From the NCBI RefSeq assembly GCF_030413595.1, contig NZ_CP129238.1, positions 558,001-622,000 on the forward strand: 64,000 nt of DNA, written 5' to 3'. The position numbers and the translations under genes were made by a program. The stretch is from Planococcus liqunii (GTDB taxonomy: Bacteria; Bacillota; Bacilli; Bacillales_A; Planococcaceae). Each line of letters begins with the position of its first letter. Within the stretch, counting starts at the first letter, position 1. The notes below the pieces were generated by a model, which did no database searches, was not told the origin of the DNA, and saw only the letters and a program-made list of their open reading frames with translations. Of this stretch, positions 44,610 to 53,750 are shown piece after piece.

Positions 44610-44624
44610 ATGAAAGCCTTTACA
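44610..44624 (+). promoter_or_regulatory. cre-like site downstream of the xylAB start point
   Basis: ATGAAAGCCTTTACA fits the cre consensus except for C in place of the central G. Confidence 0.45.
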
Positions 44625-44688
44625 TTTAATTTCTTTTTAATCTTCGGTTTATAGGTAAATAAATATAAAACATTGGAGGCAAAAAACT

Positions 44689-46026
44689 ATGGCATATTTC
44701 CAGAATATTAACAAAATCAAATTTGAAGGGGCTTCTTCCACGAATCCATTCGCGTTTAAATTCTACAATCCGGAAGAAAAAGTCGGCGACAAAACGATGG
44801 AAGAAATTCTGCGCTATGCGGTTTCTTACTGGCACACATTCACAATGGATGGCTCAGATCCTTTCGGCGCCGGCACGATGAACCGTGCTTGGGACAAATA
44901 TTCCGGAATGGATTTGGCGAAAGCGCGCGTTGAAGCTTCGTTCGAGTTTTACAATAAACTGGACGTTCCATTTTTCTGCTTCCATGATGTCGATATCGCA
45001 CCAGAAGGCAGCAACTTGAGAGAATCCAACCAGAACTTGGATGCCATCGTTGGCATGATCAAGGATTATATGAAAGACAGCAAAGCGAAATTGCTTTGGA
45101 ATACGGCCAACAACTTCACGCATCCGCGCTTTATTCATGGAGCAGCAACATCAAGCAACGCAGACGTCTTTGCTTATTCTGCAGCGAAAGTGAAAAAAGG
45201 CCTGGAAATCGGGAAAGAGCTTGGCGCTGAAAACTATGTGTTCTGGGGCGGCCGCGAAGGCTACGAAACGCTTCTTAACACGAACATGAAATTGGAATTG
45301 GATAACCTGGCTCGCTTCTACCATATGGCAGCGGACTATGCGAAAGAAATCGGATTCGACGGCCAGTTCCTGATCGAACCGAAACCAAAAGAGCCGACAA
45401 CCCACCAATACGATTACGACGTGGCAACGGCTCACGCCTTCCTGCAAAACTACGGTCTTCAAGAACTATTCAAATTCAATATCGAAGCGAACCACGCAAC
45501 ACTTGCGGGCCATACGTTCGAGCACGAACTTCATTATGCCCGCATCAACAATATGCTGGGGTCAGTCGATGCCAACCAAGGCGATCCGCTTCTTGGATGG
45601 GATACGGATGAGTTCCCGACAGACCTTTGGACAACGACGCTTGCGATGTACGAAATCCTTCAAAACGGCGGACTTGGCCGCGGCGGGTTGAACTTCGATG
45701 CAAAAGTGCGCCGTGGTTCATTCGAGCCAGAAGATTTGTTCCATGCCCATATCGCTGGGATGGACGCATTTGCAGTCGGCCTGCGCGTAGCACAGAACTT
45801 GATCGACGACAAAGTGTTGGAAAACATTCTTGATGAGCGCTACAGCACGTATAATGATGGAATCGGCCTGGATATCGTTTCCGGCAACACAGATTTCCAC
45901 AAACTTGAGCAGTACGCATTTGGCTTGACGGACATCAAACAAACTTCCGGACGCCTGGAGCAAATCAAAGCAACGATCAACCAGTACTTGCTGCAAGCTT
46001 TTGCGAAAACAGCAAGCTTCAAATAA
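44689..46026 (+). CDS. xylA: Xylose isomerase
   Basis: A 445-residue class II xylose isomerase that converts D-xylose to D-xylulose. The catalytic histidine and aspartate stand in [13 protein letters not shown] (about residues 97-109). Metal ligands are in [18 protein letters not shown] and [18 protein letters not shown], and the last ones in [21 protein letters not shown]. The N-terminal insertion of class II enzymes is present ([18 protein letters not shown]). GGAGG stands before the ATG. xylB follows after 49 bases. Control is by the XylR operator and probably CcpA. Confidence 0.97.
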   Translation: MAYFQNINKIKFEGASSTNPFAFKFYNPEEKVGDKTMEEILRYAVSYWHTFTMDGSDPFGAGTMNRAWDKYSGMDLAKARVEASFEFYNKLDVPFFCFHDVDIAPEGSNLRESNQNLDAIVGMIKDYMKDSKAKLLWNTANNFTHPRFIHGAATSSNADVFAYSAAKVKKGLEIGKELGAENYVFWGGREGYETLLNTNMKLELDNLARFYHMAADYAKEIGFDGQFLIEPKPKEPTTHQYDYDVATAHAFLQNYGLQELFKFNIEANHATLAGHTFEHELHYARINNMLGSVDANQGDPLLGWDTDEFPTDLWTTTLAMYEILQNGGLGRGGLNFDAKVRRGSFEPEDLFHAHIAGMDAFAVGLRVAQNLIDDKVLENILDERYSTYNDGIGLDIVSGNTDFHKLEQYAFGLTDIKQTSGRLEQIKATINQYLLQAFAKTASFK

Positions 46027-46075
46027 GTAACAAGTTTTAAGCAACAAGTTTGAACAGGGCAGGAGAGCGGTCGCG

Positions 46076-47575
46076 ATGAAATATGTTATTGGTGTAGATT
46101 TAGGAACCAGTGCAGTCAAGATTTTGCTTGTCGACCAACTTGGTGAAGTTGTCCGCAGCGTCTCAAAATCATTTGCACTGACCCAAGAGAAAACAGGTTA
46201 CAGCGAACAAAATCCGCAGGACTGGGTTGAAGGCACAACGGCTGGACTATTTGATTTGTTAAGCGGCTGGAACGGCCGCGCTGAAGACATCGAAGGCATC
46301 AGTTTTTCAGGCCAGATGCACGGGCTTGTGTTGCTGGATGAAAACAATGACGTGCTGCGCCCGGCCATTCTTTGGAATGATACACGGACGACGGCAGAGT
46401 GCCAGCAAATCTACGATGCAATCGGTGAGGCACGCTTGCTCGAAATCACCAAGAACCCGGCGCTTGAAGGCTTTACATTGCCGAAACTGCTATGGGTAAA
46501 AGAGCATGAGCCGGAAATCTACAGCCGGGCGAAAGCCTTCGTGCTGCCGAAAGATTATTTGCGCTACAAGATGACCGGCCAGCTGCAGATGGAATATTCC
46601 GATGCAGCCGGCACGCTCCTGCTGGATATCAGCAAGAAAGAATGGAGCACGGAAATCTGCAGCTTGCTCGAGATTGATCCGTCGCTTTGCCCACCGCTTG
46701 TTTATTCGCATGAAGAAGTCGGTACGGTTAAAATGGATTATGCGGAAATCACCGGATTAAGACCTGCAACACGCGTTTTTGCCGGCGGAGCGGATAATGC
46801 CTGCGGCGCCATCGGTTCAGGAATTCTGGATGATGGCAAAACCTTGTGCAGCATCGGTACATCTGGTGTAGTTCTGTCCTATGAAGCAAGCGACGACAAA
46901 GATTTTGAAGGCAAAGTCCATTACTTTAACCATGCGGCACCGGATGTTTTCTATACCATGGGTGTAACGCTTGCAGCCGGCTATAGCCTGACTTGGTTCA
47001 AAGATGTCTTTGCGGCGGATGAATCATTCGAAGATTTGCTCGCCGACATCCAGTCAGTTCCAGCAGGATCAAACGGGCTGTTGTTTACACCGTATTTGGT
47101 CGGGGAACGGACGCCTCATGCAGATGCAACCATCCGTGCAAGCTTTATCGGCATGGATGCTTCGCATCAGCGAAAAGACTTTGCGCGTGCAGTGCTTGAA
47201 GGGATCACGTTCTCGCTCAATGAATCCATTGATCTTTTCCGCCGCAGCGGCAAAGAAATCGACACCATCGTCTCGATTGGCGGCGGAGCACGCAACGAAG
47301 ACTGGCTTCAAATGCAAGCCGATATTTTCAATGCAAAAATCGTAAGGCTCAATAGTGAACAAGGTCCAGGCATGGGAGCCGCAATGCTCGCAGCATTTGG
47401 GTGTGGATGGTTTGCGACATTGAAGGACTGTGCAGACCAGTTTTTGAAAGAAGACCGCCAGTTCCAGCCGATTTCATCCAATGTGGAAACGTATAAAAAA
47501 CTGTTCGCCATTTATCAGGACGTATACGGCCAAACAAAAGAGCTGAATAAAAAACTTTTGGAGTTCCGTAAGTAG
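46076..47575 (+). CDS. xylB: Xylulokinase
   Basis: A 499-residue FGGY kinase that phosphorylates D-xylulose to xylulose-5-phosphate, which enters the pentose phosphate pathway. The N-terminal phosphate motif YVIGVDLGTSAVKILLVDQ, the xylulose-binding FSGQMHGLVLLD (residues about 77-88), the second-domain GGADNACGAIGSGI and the adenine side SIGGGARNEDWLQMQADIF are intact. AGGAGAG precedes the ATG. It is the second gene of xylAB and ends at a hairpin. Confidence 0.96.
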   Translation: MKYVIGVDLGTSAVKILLVDQLGEVVRSVSKSFALTQEKTGYSEQNPQDWVEGTTAGLFDLLSGWNGRAEDIEGISFSGQMHGLVLLDENNDVLRPAILWNDTRTTAECQQIYDAIGEARLLEITKNPALEGFTLPKLLWVKEHEPEIYSRAKAFVLPKDYLRYKMTGQLQMEYSDAAGTLLLDISKKEWSTEICSLLEIDPSLCPPLVYSHEEVGTVKMDYAEITGLRPATRVFAGGADNACGAIGSGILDDGKTLCSIGTSGVVLSYEASDDKDFEGKVHYFNHAAPDVFYTMGVTLAAGYSLTWFKDVFAADESFEDLLADIQSVPAGSNGLLFTPYLVGERTPHADATIRASFIGMDASHQRKDFARAVLEGITFSLNESIDLFRRSGKEIDTIVSIGGGARNEDWLQMQADIFNAKIVRLNSEQGPGMGAAMLAAFGCGWFATLKDCADQFLKEDRQFQPISSNVETYKKLFAIYQDVYGQTKELNKKLLEFRK

Positions 47576-47582
47576 TCCATTA

Positions 47583-47618
47583 AAATAAGAGTCTCAACTT
47601 TCAGTTGAGGCTCTTATT
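47583..47618 (+). terminator. Terminator of xylAB
   Basis: AATAAGAG-T-CTCAAC and GTTGAG-G-CTCTTATT form a 14-bp stem with a 5-base loop. The T run is short. Confidence 0.8.
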
Positions 47619-47689
47619 TGTAAAGATAATCGCTATATACGTTGAATAAAATAATTGTCCTTTTATACAACGCTTCGGTCGCTTTGGGC

Positions 47690-47825
47690 AGTGCAAAGAC
47701 GATTGCTCCTGCGCAAGCTCGTCGCCAAAGAGTCACCCAAATGCTTTGGGCGCCTCTTTGGCTCTCGCCATGAGCCGAAAAGATCATTCGTCTCATAGCT
47801 CCGCCTAGCCCCTAAACGCGCCGAC
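47690..47825 (+). repeat. GC-rich hairpin element
   Basis: A GC-rich island in AT-rich surroundings. It contains CCAAAGAG-TCA-CCCAAA-TGC-TTTGGG-CGC-CTCTTTGG (47725-47761), a two-step hairpin. It is not coding and has no T run. The composition suggests a dispersed intergenic element. No second copy was found in the window. Confidence 0.5.
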
Positions 47826-47888
47826 GCTGAGAAAGATTACTATAAGAAAGAGGATCACGTTGAGAAATTCTTGATTATCATTTACTTA

Positions 47889-48009
47889 GATATGGAGCAA
47901 CACAACGGAGACTCCTGCGGGATAGCGAAGTGCCGAAATCCACTCGGGCAAAAAGCCCGAGTTAGTTCGGCGCAAGCCCGCGGAAAGCGTAGTTGTTTTG
48001 CGGAATATC
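47889..48009 (+). repeat. Dispersed palindromic element, copy 2, upstream of the aldo-keto reductase gene
   Basis: Nearly identical to the reverse complement of 8023-8144. The central hairpin is ACTCGGGC (47942-47949) and GCCCGAGT (47955-47962). The open reading frame that crosses it upstream of the aldo-keto reductase is not a gene. Confidence 0.85.
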
Positions 48010-48059
48010 AACAATACTATTTAATAAGGACAGAAACTAAGATGCGGGAGTGTGGAGAA

Positions 48060-49043
48060 ATGAATTATCGTCAGATTGGCAGCACCGATTTAAAGGTCAG
48101 TGAACTTAGTTTTGGCACATGGGCGATTGGCGGTTCGTGGGGAACCACCAACGACCAGGAGTCATTGAAAGCATTGGATTATGCGATGGGCGAAGGCGTC
48201 AACTTTTTCGATACGGCTGACGTATACGGAGACGGCCACAGCGAAGAACTCTTGGCAAAGGCGACCAAAGGCCGCCATTCTGAAATTCACATTGCCACAA
48301 AGTTTTGCCGGGCTGGAGACATCCACGACCCGAAAACCTATTCCATGGAAAGCGTCACGAAATATTGCGAAGACAGCTTGAGACGGCTGGAGCGCGAGCA
48401 ATTGGACTTGTTCCAAATCCATTGCCCGCCGATTGAAATTCTGCAGGATGGCCAAGTGTTTGAAGTGCTTGACCGCTTAAAGGAACAAGGCAAAATCCGC
48501 TACTACGGCGTCAGCGTCGAAACGGTTGAAGAAGGCTTGCTGTGCCTGAACAATCCGAATGTCAGCAGTTTGCAGGTTATCTTTAACCTGTTCCGCCAGA
48601 AGCCGCTGGATGAGTTATTCCCGAAAGCCAAAGAACAAGGCGTCGGAATCCTGGCGCGCGTACCGTTGGCCAGTGGATTGCTGACAGGGAAGTTCAAGGC
48701 GAACGCCAAGTTTGAAGCAGACGACCACCGCAATTTCAACCGCGACGGCGCTGCGTTCAATGTAGGAGAAACATTCGCAGGACTGGAATTCGCCAAAGGC
48801 GTCGACCTGAGCAATCAATTAGGCTGGATTGCAGACGGCCGCGGCAATATGACCCGCGCCGCATTGAAATGGATTTTAGAGCACGATGCCATTTCTTCAG
48901 TTATTCCAGGCTTTAAAACAGTCAAACAAGTACAAGACAACTTAAAAGCACTCGATGCCAAGGACTTTACTGCAGAAGAGCTGGATAAACTGGCGAACTT
49001 CTACCAACAAGAAGTCCACCCGGCAATTCGAGGACCTTATTAA
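48060..49043 (+). CDS. Aldo/keto reductase
   Basis: A 327-residue NADP(H)-dependent TIM-barrel oxidoreductase of the aldo/keto reductase family. The catalytic tetrad can be placed: Asp in NFFDTADVYGDGHSEELL with Tyr (DTADVYG), Lys in HIATKFC and His in LFQIHCPP. SVIPGFKTVKQVQDNLKAL is the cofactor-binding tail. I chose ATG 48060 with GGAG upstream; the in-frame extension runs through a repeat. It stands between xylB and the msmX-like gene and is bracketed by repeats, so its link to xylose use is uncertain. Possible substrates are sugars or sugar aldehydes. Confidence 0.88.
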   Translation: MNYRQIGSTDLKVSELSFGTWAIGGSWGTTNDQESLKALDYAMGEGVNFFDTADVYGDGHSEELLAKATKGRHSEIHIATKFCRAGDIHDPKTYSMESVTKYCEDSLRRLEREQLDLFQIHCPPIEILQDGQVFEVLDRLKEQGKIRYYGVSVETVEEGLLCLNNPNVSSLQVIFNLFRQKPLDELFPKAKEQGVGILARVPLASGLLTGKFKANAKFEADDHRNFNRDGAAFNVGETFAGLEFAKGVDLSNQLGWIADGRGNMTRAALKWILEHDAISSVIPGFKTVKQVQDNLKALDAKDFTAEELDKLANFYQQEVHPAIRGPY

Positions 49044-49044
49044 T

Positions 49045-49222
49045 AGAAAAGCGGAAATGGCCGTTAAGGTCCGACAGGCATAAGGCGGATCGGCGAAGCG
49101 GCGCTTTTTGTCGCACAGCCGGAACGACTTATGACCCGAGGACCTGGCCATTGCAGCTGGACAAGAAAAGCGGAAGCTCCTGGTTAGCCCCGACGAGCGC
49201 TGGAGGAGCAGCTTTTTTAAAA
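49045..49222 (+). repeat. Two adjacent units of a second intergenic repeat
   Basis: Unit 1 begins with GAAAAGCGGAAATGGCC at 49046 and ends with GGCCATTGCAGCTGGACAA near 49163, its ends pairing (AATGGCC/GGCCATT, GGTCC/GGACC). Unit 2 begins with GAAAAGCGGAAGCTCC at about 49165 and folds back to GGAGGAGCAGC followed by TTTTTT (49213-49218), so it can act as a terminator for the aldo-keto reductase gene. The units share their first 11 bases. The sequence resembles intergenic repeats I recall from Bacillaceae genomes. Confidence 0.65.
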
Positions 49223-49277
49223 ACCGGAAGCCTAGTCAGAAATATTACACAAGCAAAGCAAAATGGGAGGGAATAGA

Positions 49278-50375
49278 ATGGCAGACTTGCAATTGAAGAA
49301 CGTGAAAAAGGTATACGACAAAGGGGTAGTTTCAGTAAAAGATTTCAACCTTGAAATCCGCGACAAAGAATTCCTGGTACTGGTCGGCCCGTCCGGCTGC
49401 GGAAAATCGACGACGCTTCGCATGATTGCCGGACTCGAAGACATCTCGGAAGGCGATTTGTTCATTGGCGGAAAACGCGTCAATGACTTGTCGCCGGCAG
49501 ACCGTGATATCGCAATGGTGTTCCAGAACTATGCGCTTTATCCGCATATGAGCGTGTACGACAATATGGCGTTTGCGCTGAAGCTGCGCAAATTGAAAAA
49601 GCCGGAAATCAAAGAGCGCGTGGACAACGCGGCGAAGATTTTGGGCCTGGAAGAATATTTGACGCGCAAACCGAAAGCGCTTTCTGGCGGGCAGCGCCAG
49701 CGTGTCGCTTTGGGCCGTGCAATTGTCCGCGACGCTGAAGTGTTTTTGATGGATGAGCCGCTTTCCAACTTGGATGCCAAACTTCGGGTGCAAATGCGGG
49801 CGGAGATCCAGAAACTCCACAGACGCCTGCAGACGACTACGGTCTACGTGACGCATGACCAAACAGAGGCGATGACGATGGCGACGCGCCTCGTCGTGAT
49901 GAAAGACGGCGTGATTCAGCAAGTGGGGACACCGAAAGAAGTATACGATGAGCCGAACAATGTTTTTGTTGGCGGCTTTATTGGTTCGCCAGCGATGAAT
50001 TTCCTCACCGGCAAGCTGGAAGGCGAACATTTTGTGATGGACACGGTGAAAGTTCAAGTGCCGGAAGCAAAATTGAATTTATTGCGTGAGCAAGGCTACA
50101 ACGGAAAAGAAGTGATTCTGGGAATCCGTCCGGAAGACATCCACGATGAGCCGCTATTCCTCGATCATTCGCCGGGAACGAAAGTGCGTGCATCGATTGA
50201 AGTAGCTGAATTGATGGGCTCGGAAATCATTCTTTATTCGAATGTTGCCGGACAGGACTTTATCGCACGCATCGATGCCCGTTTCAATGTAGAAGCAGGG
50301 CAGACGATCGATGTGGCGTTTGATTTGAATAAAGCGCATTTCTTTGATCAGGAAACGGAAGCCCGCATTAAATAA
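49278..50375 (+). CDS. msmX: Multi-sugar ABC transporter ATPase (MsmX/UgpC type)
   Basis: A 365-residue single-domain ATPase of the carbohydrate CUT1 class. Walker A GPSGCGKST, the Q-loop VFQNYALYPHMSVYDNMAF, signature LSGGQRQRVALGRAIV and Walker B VFLMDEPLSNLDAKLR are in the first 190 residues; the rest is the regulatory TOBE-type domain (GIRPEDIHDE). MsmX-like ATPases serve several importers that lack their own ATPase. The importer at 40589-43702 has none, so it is the likely partner. ATG 49278 follows GGGAGGG. It is followed by a terminator and stands as a single gene. Confidence 0.92.
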   Translation: MADLQLKNVKKVYDKGVVSVKDFNLEIRDKEFLVLVGPSGCGKSTTLRMIAGLEDISEGDLFIGGKRVNDLSPADRDIAMVFQNYALYPHMSVYDNMAFALKLRKLKKPEIKERVDNAAKILGLEEYLTRKPKALSGGQRQRVALGRAIVRDAEVFLMDEPLSNLDAKLRVQMRAEIQKLHRRLQTTTVYVTHDQTEAMTMATRLVVMKDGVIQQVGTPKEVYDEPNNVFVGGFIGSPAMNFLTGKLEGEHFVMDTVKVQVPEAKLNLLREQGYNGKEVILGIRPEDIHDEPLFLDHSPGTKVRASIEVAELMGSEIILYSNVAGQDFIARIDARFNVEAGQTIDVAFDLNKAHFFDQETEARIK

Positions 50376-50411
50376 GAGGTTTGCAAGAAGCGGTAGCTGT
50401 CTTGAAATTGA

Positions 50412-50454
50412 AACCGCTGAAGAGCTGGAAATAGCTCTTTGGCGGCTTTTTTTG
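50412..50454 (+). terminator. Terminator of the msmX-like gene
   Basis: AACCGC-TGA-AGAGCT and AGCTCT-TTG-GCGGCT pair around GGAAAT and are followed by a T run. Confidence 0.8.
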
Positions 50455-50492
50455 TTACGATGAATGGATCAGCAGCTGAAGGAGGATTCGAG

Positions 50493-51491
50493 ATGAAAAA
50501 AGTTCGTTGGGGCATCATCAGTACAGCCAACATTGCACAGTCGCAACTGATTCCGGCAATTTTCCGGTCAAACAACGCATTAGTGGAAGCGATTGCAAGC
50601 CGCAGCAGCAAGGTCCACGGAGTGGCAGCGGCCCTAAACATACCGAAAGCATACGAAAGCTACGAAGAACTGTTGGACGACCCGAAAATTGATGCGGTTT
50701 ATATTCCGCTTCCGAATCACTTACATAAAGAATGGGTTTTTAAAGCGGCTAAAAAAGGCAAGCACATCCTTTGCGAAAAGCCGGCGGCCCTAAACGCGAA
50801 CGAAGCGGAAGAAATGGTCCAGGTGTGCCAGGAGTCGAACGTCAAATTCATGGAAGCGTTCATGTACCAGCTGCATCCGCAGCACGCACGCGTCAAAGAA
50901 ATCATGGCTTCCGGTGAAATCGGCGACATCAAACTGATCCGCTCCAGCCATTCGTTTTATCTGGAAAACCGAGAAAGCGATATCCGGATGGATAAAACCA
51001 TGGGCGGCGGTTCCATCTACGACCTTGGGTGCTATTCAATCCAGGCCATCCGTCACCTGACTGACGCCGAACCGGTGGAAGTGCAGGTCGTATCCGAAAG
51101 AGATTCGGTTACGGGTGTCGACATGCTGTCGAGTGCATACCTGGTACTTGATAACGGCGTAACCGCCATTTTTGATTGCAGTTTTGATATGGTGAGCCGG
51201 AACGAATACGAAGTGGTCGGCACAAAAGGCACCATCAAAGTGCCCTACGCGTTCCGGCCGGACATCAATGCCGGCATGGGCCTGGTGATTGTCGAAGCAG
51301 CCGGTGCAACGCGGCAGGAGAAGATTTACGGCGACCTTTACCGCTTGGAAGTGGAGCATTTTTCTTCGGCAGTGTTGGACGATTCGGAGCTTGTGATAAC
51401 GGCTGAATCAACCATCCAAAATATGCGCGTCATCGATGCCTGCTACAAAGCGGGCGAAACCGGAGAGACGGTTTTGGCGAAAGTGGACTAA
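50493..51491 (+). CDS. Gfo/Idh/MocA family oxidoreductase
   Basis: A 332-residue NAD(P)-dependent dehydrogenase. The N-terminal Rossmann domain begins VRWGIISTANIAQSQLIPAI; the conserved Lys stands in the ILCEKPAALNANEAEEM motif (about residues 91-107). The C-terminal domain has GGGSIYDLGCYSIQAIRHLT, with the GCY-xxQxxR usual for the trans-dihydrodiol and D-xylose dehydrogenase-like subgroup. Substrates of such enzymes are sugars; in this locus xylose or a related aldose is plausible. AAGGAGG precedes ATG 50493. galM follows after 59 bases, probably in the same operon. Confidence 0.88.
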   Translation: MKKVRWGIISTANIAQSQLIPAIFRSNNALVEAIASRSSKVHGVAAALNIPKAYESYEELLDDPKIDAVYIPLPNHLHKEWVFKAAKKGKHILCEKPAALNANEAEEMVQVCQESNVKFMEAFMYQLHPQHARVKEIMASGEIGDIKLIRSSHSFYLENRESDIRMDKTMGGGSIYDLGCYSIQAIRHLTDAEPVEVQVVSERDSVTGVDMLSSAYLVLDNGVTAIFDCSFDMVSRNEYEVVGTKGTIKVPYAFRPDINAGMGLVIVEAAGATRQEKIYGDLYRLEVEHFSSAVLDDSELVITAESTIQNMRVIDACYKAGETGETVLAKVD

Positions 51492-51550
51492 GTTTAAATT
51501 TCGGAGAAGTTGAAAAAAGTTCAACGGACCATGGGAAGGGATTGAACAGA

Positions 51551-52609
51551 ATGGAAGTGCAACAGCGTTTATTCGGCCATATAGAGGGGCGTCCGGTGAC
51601 TTTGATCACCGTCCGAAACGCCAACGGGTTTCAGATGTCGTGCATCGATTGGGGATGCATCATTACTGAAATTCAAGCTCCAGACCAGAACGGCAAGTTG
51701 GAAAATGTGGTCCTGGGTTTTGATGCACTCGAAGAGTACGGCGACAATCCGCATTTTTTAGGAGCGGTGGCGGGTCGTTTTGCCGGCAGAATCAAAGGCG
51801 GCGCTTTCAAGCTGGACGGCAAAGACTATCAGCTTGCGGCGAATGCCAATGGACACCATCTGCACGGCGGTACTAGAGGGTTCAGCCATGTTTTATGGGA
51901 CTCGAATGTCATTCACAATGGAAATGAAGCCCGTATTGAATTTACATATTTGAGCCCGGACGGTGAAGAAGGCTATCCGGGAAATCTCGAACTGAAAGTT
52001 GTCTATACGCTTTCTGACGACGCGAATGATCTTCTCATCCACTATTCAGCAGTTTCCGACCAAACGACTTTAGTGAATCTGACCAACCACAGCTATTTCA
52101 ACTTGAGCGGCGATTTGAAGGAAGATGTCTTAAATCATCGACTGGTGCTCGGCAGCAGCGAGTTTTTGGAGCTCGACGAAGAATTGATTCCGACTGGTGA
52201 AGCGATGCCGGTCGACCGCTCGGTGTTTGATTTCCGTGAAGGCCGAAAGATCCACGACGGAACGGTATCGGGCGACCCGCAAAACCTTCTGGCCGGCTGC
52301 GGCTACGACCATCCGTTTTTGCTCGACCGCAACCAGCAGGAAGAAATTGTGCTCGAACACGAAGCGAGCGGCAGGAAGCTGACCGTCGAGACGACGGAAC
52401 CGGCAGTCGTGCTTTATACGGGCAATGGACTGGAAGGCCCAGACGTGTACCGCGGAACGAAAGCCTGTAATTATTTGGGGCTGTGCCTGGAAACACAGGG
52501 CTTGCCGGATTCGATTCACCAGCCGCATTTTCCTTCGGCGGTATTGAAGAAAGGTGAACGCTACACGAGCGAAACCCGCTATTCGTTTGGCGTCATCAAC
52601 AAATCGTAA
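51551..52609 (+). CDS. galM: Aldose 1-epimerase (mutarotase)
   Basis: A 352-residue mutarotase that interconverts alpha and beta anomers of aldoses such as glucose, galactose or xylose. Family motifs are NANGHHLHGGTRGFSHVLW (catalytic histidine region, about residues 94-112), VNLTNHSYFNLSG (second histidine, about 178) and the C-terminal glutamate in LGLCLETQGLPDSIHQP. GGAAGGG stands about 10 bases before ATG 51551; a TTG nine bases earlier is less likely. In the xylose region it would speed the supply of the anomer used by XylA. Confidence 0.92.
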   Translation: MEVQQRLFGHIEGRPVTLITVRNANGFQMSCIDWGCIITEIQAPDQNGKLENVVLGFDALEEYGDNPHFLGAVAGRFAGRIKGGAFKLDGKDYQLAANANGHHLHGGTRGFSHVLWDSNVIHNGNEARIEFTYLSPDGEEGYPGNLELKVVYTLSDDANDLLIHYSAVSDQTTLVNLTNHSYFNLSGDLKEDVLNHRLVLGSSEFLELDEELIPTGEAMPVDRSVFDFREGRKIHDGTVSGDPQNLLAGCGYDHPFLLDRNQQEEIVLEHEASGRKLTVETTEPAVVLYTGNGLEGPDVYRGTKACNYLGLCLETQGLPDSIHQPHFPSAVLKKGERYTSETRYSFGVINKS

Positions 52610-52621
52610 TTGGCTATAGTC

Positions 52622-52660
52622 AGCGCCGGCTCCCAGTGCTTGGGAGTTGGCGCTTTTCTT
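52622..52660 (+). terminator. Terminator of the galM gene
   Basis: AGCGCC-GG-CTCCCA and TGGGAG-TT-GGCGCT form the stem around GTGCT, followed by TTTCTTTTG. Confidence 0.82.
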
Positions 52661-52712
52661 TTGTTTTCGGTATGGTAAGAAGAGTAAAAAGATAAAGAAA
52701 AGGGGGAGTCCG

Positions 52713-53693
52713 ATGTTTGCACTGAATATCCTGGACTACTCGCCGATCGATGAAGGGTCTACAGCGCGCGAAGCCCTGCTTCAGACGACCGAATTAGCGA
52801 AGCTTGCCGAAAGCGCAGGCTATAAACGTTTTTGGGTGGCGGAACACCATAAAGTCATGTCGGTTGCCGGCAGCACACCGGAAATGCTAATGATGCATTT
52901 GGCGACTTCGACGTCGTCAATCCGGATCGGCTCGGGCGGCGTGATGCTGCCGCATTACAGCGCCTACAAAGTGGCAGAAAACTTCCGCATGCTTGAAGCG
53001 CTCCACCCGGACCGTATCGATCTTGGCATCGGGCGCTCACGCAGTTATTTGAAAGTCAATCAGGCGCTGAACGGCAATAAACAAATTTCGTATGACCAGC
53101 AAATAGACGATTTGCAGCAATATCTGACCGACTCGGGTGAACTGGTTGCTACGCCAGTTACCGAAACGGCCCCGGAACTGTGGCTCCTTGGGACAGGCGG
53201 CGGCAGTGCGGAACTGGCAGCTGCAAAAGGCACCGCTTACGCGTATGCCCATTTTGCCCGCCCTGCTGCATCCGGAGTAGAAGTGGTGAAAACGTACCGG
53301 AGCAGCTTCCGGCCGTCGAAACTGTTGAACGAGCCGAAAGTCATCCTCGCGGTGTTTGCAGTGGTTGCGGAAACAGCAGAGGAGGCGGAAGAAATCGCAA
53401 AAGCTTTCGATCTGTGGCTGCTGTTTGTGGAATCGGACATGCCGCCTCCTTATTACCCGTCCATTGAAACGGCAAAAGCACGCGGCTTTAGTGTACGTGA
53501 ACAGGAAAAAGTCGACAAGAACCGCCAGCGCATGATTATCGGCGATGCCGAAACCGTGAAGGCGGAAATAGAGCGCATTGCCGAACAATTTAAGGCCGAT
53601 GAAGTAACGATCATCCCGAATATTTCCGGTGCGGAAAATCGGATGAACGGCATCCGTCTGCTCGCTGAAGCTTTCGGCCTTTCCAAAAGTTGA
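52713..53693 (+). CDS. LLM class flavin-dependent oxidoreductase
   Basis: A 326-residue luciferase-like monooxygenase. The TIM-barrel start FALNILDYSPIDEGSTAREALLQTTELAKLAESAGYKRFWVAEHH, the IRIGSGGVMLPHYSAYKVAENFRMLEALHPDRIDLGIGR segment and ELWLLGTGGGSAELAA are usual for the group found in Firmicutes (YceB/YvbT-like). FMN or F420 may be the cofactor; FMN is likely here. ATG 52713 follows GGGGGAG; the longer frame has no ribosome site. The substrate is unknown. The small gene at 53751 begins 57 bases behind and might be co-transcribed. Confidence 0.87.
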   Translation: MFALNILDYSPIDEGSTAREALLQTTELAKLAESAGYKRFWVAEHHKVMSVAGSTPEMLMMHLATSTSSIRIGSGGVMLPHYSAYKVAENFRMLEALHPDRIDLGIGRSRSYLKVNQALNGNKQISYDQQIDDLQQYLTDSGELVATPVTETAPELWLLGTGGGSAELAAAKGTAYAYAHFARPAASGVEVVKTYRSSFRPSKLLNEPKVILAVFAVVAETAEEAEEIAKAFDLWLLFVESDMPPPYYPSIETAKARGFSVREQEKVDKNRQRMIIGDAETVKAEIERIAEQFKADEVTIIPNISGAENRMNGIRLLAEAFGLSKS

Positions 53694-53750
53694 AACCTTT
53701 TTTACCGATTTGCGTATTATGAATAAATTCGGTTAAAGGGGAGACGGCGG

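Noticed and set aside
47871..48059. 63-codon N-terminal extension of the aldo-keto reductase
   Set aside because: The extension is the translation of the palindromic repeat; the family starts at ATG 48060, which has its own ribosome site.
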